A DNA stretch of 64,000 nt from Gammaproteobacteria bacterium (lineage in GTDB: Bacteria; Pseudomonadota; Gammaproteobacteria; Steroidobacterales; Steroidobacteraceae), in NCBI GenBank assembly GCA_028293725.1, contig JAQGOE010000074.1:1-64000 (forward strand). The letters are read 5' to 3'. Shown in pieces: positions 60,401 to 64,000 of this stretch. Numbering within the stretch: the stretch's first letter is position 1; every line of letters begins with the position of its first letter. The notes beneath the pieces were generated by a model. It was given only the letters and a program-made list of their open reading frames with translations. It made no database searches and was not told the origin of the DNA. The position numbers and the translations under genes are program-made.

Positions 60401-61726
60401 ATGACCATGACGAAACCGGCTGCACCTGAAGCCCTCCCGGCGCTGACGTCGAGCATCGATGCCAGCGATGCGCAGGCGATCGAGGCGGCCATCGATAGCG
60501 ACGAGCTGACCGCACTGGTACTCGAGCTTTGCAACATTCCGGCCCCGGTGGGCCGTGAGGAAAAGGCCGGGCAGTTCGTGTACGACTGGCTGCGGGAGGA
60601 AGGCTTCGCCCCGCGCAAGGTCGGCCTGGTGGAGAACCGGTTCAATGTCGTTGGCCGGTATGGCGGCCGGGGCGACGGCCCCAACGTTCTGTTTACCGCG
60701 CACCTGGATACACAGAGTCCGATGTACGACGAGACGGATCGGTACGTGCTCACGCCGCAAACAGCCGCCGACCCGCAATGGTTGCAAGCGTGGCTGGAGG
60801 ATGGCGCGTTCAAAGGATACGCCGTAACGAATGACCGCGGACCGCTCGCCTGCACCCTCATCGCGGCAAAGGCCTTGAAAAAAGCCGGTTATGACCTGAG
60901 CGGCACCCTGTATCTAACGGCATGTCCGGGCGAGATTGGACCGGAGCCGGCCGAGGAATGTCAGGGCGTGGGCTTTCTCGGTAAGGAAATCGGCGCTCTA
61001 TATATGCTCACGCACGGCGGCGTCGCACCAGACTACGTCATTACCGCCGAAGGTACGGACTTCGGCGTCAACTGGGTGGGCTGTGGCTACGCCTATTACC
61101 GCATCACATTGACGGGCGAGCAGGTGTTTACACCGCTCCTCGAACACCCGGAAAGCGCAGTACATCCCAACCCGATCGTTCGCATGGCGGGGGTCATCGA
61201 GGCATTACAACGCTGGGCGCGGGATTACGACAAGCGTTATCGCTACGAAAGTGCCGGCGGAACCGCTATTCCGCGCGTGCAGATCGGGGCGATCCGGGGT
61301 GGCAACGCCGGCAACATGGGCGGCGGCACGGAAGTCTGCTCGCTCTACGTAGAGGTGATCCTGACTCCGGGGCAGACCATCGCCGCGGTAGACCGGGACC
61401 TGAAAATAGCGCTGCGCGGTGCGGGTTTCGCTCGCAACCTGTCCGTGGAGCCCTATGTGGTGCGCCATGGATTCGAGGCCGATGCAACCAGTGTGGCTCC
61501 CATCCATCACGCGCTCGACCGCGCGCATCAACTCACGCGCGGAGGACCGATTGCCATCGCGGAGCCGGTCTACTCCAGCATGTGGCGTGACCACAATGTA
61601 TTCAACATGAACCGCATTCCGGCCGCGGTCATGGGACCGGGCCGATGGCACCCGACGCCCGCGGAGTTCGCGAGTTGCGCGAAGCTCTACGCCCTCGCCG
61701 CCCTGGCATTATGCGGGAAGGCGTAG
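60401..61726 (+). CDS. M20-family zinc metallohydrolase (amidohydrolase/peptidase)
   Basis: 441 residues, no signal peptide, cytoplasmic. Motifs: LCNIPAPVGREEKAGQFVYDWLREEGF at the start, FTAHLDTQSPMYD (His, Asp), VTNDRGPLACTLIAAKALKKAG (bridging Asp region), TACPGEIGPEP where the usual Glu-Glu pair reads Glu-Ile, and near the end SMWRDHNVFNMNRIPAAVMGPG. GEIG-type M20 enzymes form a known subgroup, so activity is plausible. Its divergent position suggests it hydrolyses an amide or ester intermediate of the cluster. The start is uncertain among GTG 60389, ATG 60401 and ATG 60407. Confidence 0.85.
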   Translation: MTMTKPAAPEALPALTSSIDASDAQAIEAAIDSDELTALVLELCNIPAPVGREEKAGQFVYDWLREEGFAPRKVGLVENRFNVVGRYGGRGDGPNVLFTAHLDTQSPMYDETDRYVLTPQTAADPQWLQAWLEDGAFKGYAVTNDRGPLACTLIAAKALKKAGYDLSGTLYLTACPGEIGPEPAEECQGVGFLGKEIGALYMLTHGGVAPDYVITAEGTDFGVNWVGCGYAYYRITLTGEQVFTPLLEHPESAVHPNPIVRMAGVIEALQRWARDYDKRYRYESAGGTAIPRVQIGAIRGGNAGNMGGGTEVCSLYVEVILTPGQTIAAVDRDLKIALRGAGFARNLSVEPYVVRHGFEADATSVAPIHHALDRAHQLTRGGPIAIAEPVYSSMWRDHNVFNMNRIPAAVMGPGRWHPTPAEFASCAKLYALAALALCGKA

Positions 61727-61741
61727 CGCAACCGCGGCGCT

Positions 61742-62599
61742 TCAATACGGCTTGTCGCCCTTCGCCCATAACCGGTGCATTTCCCGGATGTATTTCGTAT
61801 CGTCATACAGGGTGCCTGTATGAAGCGTGCACCGGTTGTCCCACACGAGCACGTCGCCCACCTGCCATTTGTGGCGGTAGATGAACTCTTCCTGGGTGCA
61901 GAAGGCGACGAGCTCGTCGATGAGGCCCATCGCCCGATCGTGTGGCATGCCGACGATGTCCTTTACGGTCCCGGTGCTGACCCAGAGCGCCTTGCGTCCA
62001 TCAGCGGGATGCGTGCGTACCAGGGGATGAAACACGTCAGGGTTAGCGGCCCGCAACTCCGGACTGAGCGTCATGCGGCCGTACTCGCGGGTCTCCATGA
62101 AATACTGGTAGCTGTGATGCAGAACGAGTCCATTCAGCTCACGTTTGCGGCCTTCCGGTAACGCGTCGTAAGCGGCGCAGAGATCGGCCAGCAGCGTATC
62201 CGACCCCTCCGGAGGCACCTCCACGGCATACAACATCGTGCACATCACCGGCTTTTCCTTATAGGAATAGTCTGTGTGCCAGCCAATGCCGTCGTTGTGC
62301 GCGCCGATGGCGCGGCCCGCCACGATCCGGTTCGACAGCACATACACGTTGGGATAGCCGGGCAGCGTGTACTGCTGCAAGGTGTGGCCTTCGGGCTCGC
62401 CAAAAGCGGCCACAAATGCCACCAATTGTGCAGGTGTCAGTTGTTGACCGCGCAAGACGATCGCGCCTGTTCTGTGGAACGTATCGACAACGGCCTTCAC
62501 GGTCCCGGCATCCGCGGACGCGAGGTCGACACCCGAAATCTCAGCGCCGAAGCGCGGCTTGAGCTCGCCGGTACGCAGCTCGATCGTGGTCTGGTTCAT
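61742..62599 (-). CDS. TauD/TfdA-family 2-oxoglutarate-dependent dioxygenase (first)
   Basis: A 285-residue non-heme iron enzyme. The facial triad is visible as His-x-Asp in IGWHTDYSYKEKP and the distal His in VWDNRCTLHTGTL, with the 2-oxoglutarate-binding Arg in YIREMHRL. The N-terminus PRFGAEISGVDL is typical. Members hydroxylate next to a heteroatom and so release sulfite, phenols or amines. It is convergent with the M20 gene (gap 15 bp) and divergent from the second dioxygenase. The ATG at 62599 is chosen; the frame is open far upstream without homology. Confidence 0.9.
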   Translation of the reverse strand: MNQTTIELRTGELKPRFGAEISGVDLASADAGTVKAVVDTFHRTGAIVLRGQQLTPAQLVAFVAAFGEPEGHTLQQYTLPGYPNVYVLSNRIVAGRAIGAHNDGIGWHTDYSYKEKPVMCTMLYAVEVPPEGSDTLLADLCAAYDALPEGRKRELNGLVLHHSYQYFMETREYGRMTLSPELRAANPDVFHPLVRTHPADGRKALWVSTGTVKDIVGMPHDRAMGLIDELVAFCTQEEFIYRHKWQVGDVLVWDNRCTLHTGTLYDDTKYIREMHRLWAKGDKPY

Positions 62600-62644
62600 G
62601 GGTGCAATAGTGTCGCTCAGGAGCGGCGGCGTCTTGGTCTTTGA

Positions 62645-62663
62645 CGCCCAAAAAGTTGCCGGC
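62645..62663 (+). promoter_or_regulatory. Motif copy C between the two dioxygenase genes
   Basis: CGCCCAAAAAGTTGCCGGC is identical at 17 of 19 positions to copy A at 60266-60284. It lies 46 bp upstream of the first dioxygenase gene (minus strand) within the 213-bp divergent region. Confidence 0.5.
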
Positions 62664-62812
62664 AGGCCAGGCTGCGGCCTTCGGACGTGAGCGATCCGGG
62701 TGCAATACCGGAGTGGATGCGCCATTTTGTCGCGCAACGCCGGAACGCGCGGCCAACTTCCGTACGCGTGCGGGCAAGACGGCCTGGCACCGTGTTTGCA
62801 ATCATCCGTCGA

Positions 62813-63628
62813 ATGAAGCGGTACGAACTCATCCAGGTAAAGCCCTGCACTCCTTGCATCGGCGCGGAGATCAGCGGCGTCGACCTGACACGCCCGCTCA
62901 CCGAGGCCACGGTAGACGAGATCAAGAGTGCTCTCGCCGCTCACCAGGTGATCTTTTTCCGCGACCAGCGGTTGGACTTCGAGAGCCATAAGAGTTTCGG
63001 ACGGCGCTTCGGGTCATTGATGATTCACTCCGGCGTCGCCGGCTTGCCGGAGCATCCCGAGGTCGTCGCCATCCACGCCGACGCAACCTCGAAGTATGTC
63101 GCGGGCGAGAACTGGCACTCGGATCTCACGTGCAACGCGGAGCCGCCGATGGGCAGCATCCTCTATCTGCACACCATCCCCGAGACGGGTGGCGACACCT
63201 TATTCGCAAGCATGTACGCCGCTTATGATGCTCTTTCCGAGCGGATGAAGGCTTACCTGCAGGGTCTGACAGCCGTTCATGACGGGGAGCACGTCTATCG
63301 GCCCATCGTCAACGACCCCACCAAGACATACCCCTGCTCGAATCATCCGATAGTGCGTACTCATCCGGTGACCGGCCGCAAGTCTCTGTACGTCAATCCC
63401 TCGTATGTTCTGAGCATCAACGACGTCCCCAAGACGGAAAGCGACGCCGTGCTCGCCTTCCTCTACCAGCACTGCATCAACCCCAGCTTCCACACGCGAT
63501 TCCGGTGGCAGCCACACTCGGTAGCTTTCTGGGACAATCGCTGCACCCAACATCTCGCAGTATGGGACTACTACCCGAAGGTGCGTTCGGGCTATCGGGT
63601 CACCATCAAGGGCGAAAAACCTGTTTGA
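62813..63628 (+). CDS. TauD/TfdA-family 2-oxoglutarate-dependent dioxygenase (second)
   Basis: 271 residues. The iron ligands appear as ENWHSDLTCNAEPP (His-x-Asp) and FWDNRCTQHLAVWDYYP (His), and the 2-oxoglutarate Arg in SGYRVTIKGEKPV. The N-terminus PCIGAEISGVDLTRPL and the VTGRKSLYVNPSYV stretch are typical of TauD. It is clearly related to, but not a recent copy of, the first dioxygenase. An MFS permease gene follows after 20 bp in the same direction. The start at 62813 is inferred from homology because the ribosome site is weak. Confidence 0.9.
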   Translation: MKRYELIQVKPCTPCIGAEISGVDLTRPLTEATVDEIKSALAAHQVIFFRDQRLDFESHKSFGRRFGSLMIHSGVAGLPEHPEVVAIHADATSKYVAGENWHSDLTCNAEPPMGSILYLHTIPETGGDTLFASMYAAYDALSERMKAYLQGLTAVHDGEHVYRPIVNDPTKTYPCSNHPIVRTHPVTGRKSLYVNPSYVLSINDVPKTESDAVLAFLYQHCINPSFHTRFRWQPHSVAFWDNRCTQHLAVWDYYPKVRSGYRVTIKGEKPV

Positions 63629-63648
63629 AGACGGTCCGGAGGTAATCA

Positions 63649-64000
63649 ATGCGGCGCGCGTGGTGGATCTTCGGAGTCGTCTCCCTGTTGTTCTTCTTCA
63701 TTACGGCGGCCACGTTCGCATCCCTCGGCGGCGTGTTATATGGAATGGCTTCGGAGCTGCACTGGTCCCTGTCGGCCGCCGGCTCGAGCTTCGCCCTCCT
63801 CTGTCTGGCGTGCGGCCTGGCGAGTCCCCTGCCCGCAATCCTGATGAAGCGGATCGGAACACGCTGGACGATGGTCTCCGGGAGCGTGATTCTCACGATC
63901 GGCTTCGCCCTCGCGGCGGTCTCGCAGAGTCTGTGGGTCTTCCTGGTATCGTCGGGCCTCATGGGCCTGGGATTCACGCTGACAGCCAACATTCCTTCCG
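63649..64000 (+). CDS. MFS transporter, N-terminal part (runs off the window)
   Basis: The first 117 codons of a major facilitator permease: MRRAWWIFGVVSLLFFFITA, GVLYGMASELHWSLSAAGSSFALLCLACGLASPLPAILMKRIG (helix 2 and the A-loop motif), TRWTMVSGSVILTIGFALAAV, then the next helix. The start is certain: GGAGGT lies 6 bases before the ATG. This arrangement (dioxygenase followed by MFS) suggests import of the cluster's substrate. The 3' end lies beyond the window. Confidence 0.88.
   Translation, partial: MRRAWWIFGVVSLLFFFITAATFASLGGVLYGMASELHWSLSAAGSSFALLCLACGLASPLPAILMKRIGTRWTMVSGSVILTIGFALAAVSQSLWVFLVSSGLMGLGFTLTANIPS

Overview
The window is about 64 kb of high-GC chromosomal DNA, densely packed with genes and largely free of mobile DNA. 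I found no rRNA, tRNA, CRISPR array, transposase or phage gene. The gene content (tripartite RND pump, hopanoid side-chain genes hpnJ/I/L/K, many FadR-type GntR regulators, IlvD/Edd and SMP-30 sugar-acid enzymes, beta-oxidation operons, TauD-type dioxygenases, a large hybrid histidine kinase) fits a free-living, metabolically versatile proteobacterium. A gammaproteobacterium of the Steroidobacter/Nevskiales kind is my best guess, but this is inference from gene content only.

Layout. 1-2.9 kb: glgX (minus), then two small plus-strand genes (DUF1328 membrane protein and a charged 81-residue protein). 2.9-12.2 kb: a four-gene minus-strand efflux operon, mdtA-mdtB-mdtC-outer membrane lipoprotein, with the three downstream genes tightly coupled. 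12.4-19.3 kb: a UvrA2-type ATPase, a secreted SnoaL/NTF2-like protein and a GGDEF-EAL protein. 19.6-25.2 kb: a four-gene acyl-CoA degradation operon (enoyl-CoA hydratase/3-hydroxyacyl-CoA dehydrogenase, thiolase, APH-like kinase-fold protein, acyl-CoA dehydrogenase) behind a strong palindrome. 25.4-34.2 kb: a secreted M20 peptidase, an unusual protein with a degenerate receiver domain, a Bax-inhibitor-1-like membrane protein, a double hybrid histidine kinase and a small PAN-like secreted protein.

34.4-39.1 kb: the hpnJ-hpnI-hpnL-hpnK operon for decorating bacteriohopanetetrol, preceded by a phased array of CTTTCA hexamers. 39.1-48.2 kb: poxB with a class A acid phosphatase, a ScyD/ScyE-like propeller, a penicillin-acylase-family enzyme, an XRE-cupin regulator and a chemoreceptor. 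48.3-53.8 kb: a sugar-acid locus with two FadR-type regulators, an IlvD/Edd dehydratase, an SMP-30 lactonase and a broken MFS sugar permease. 53.8-57.1 kb: an SDR, DoxX, LysR, a truncated alpha/beta hydrolase and a 140-bp remnant of an EF-Tu gene that still has its terminator.

57.1-64 kb: a catabolic cluster. A minus-strand operon encodes a RutA-like flavin monooxygenase, a RutB-like isochorismatase-fold hydrolase, a LigB-type dioxygenase and a VOC protein. It is divergent from an M20 metallohydrolase, followed by two divergent TauD/TfdA dioxygenases and an MFS permease cut off by the window end. A shared motif, approximately CGCC(C)AAAnAASTTGCC, recurs at both divergent promoters and may tie the cluster into one regulon. 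This cluster, the hexamer array before hpnJ and the degenerate-receiver protein are the most interesting items.
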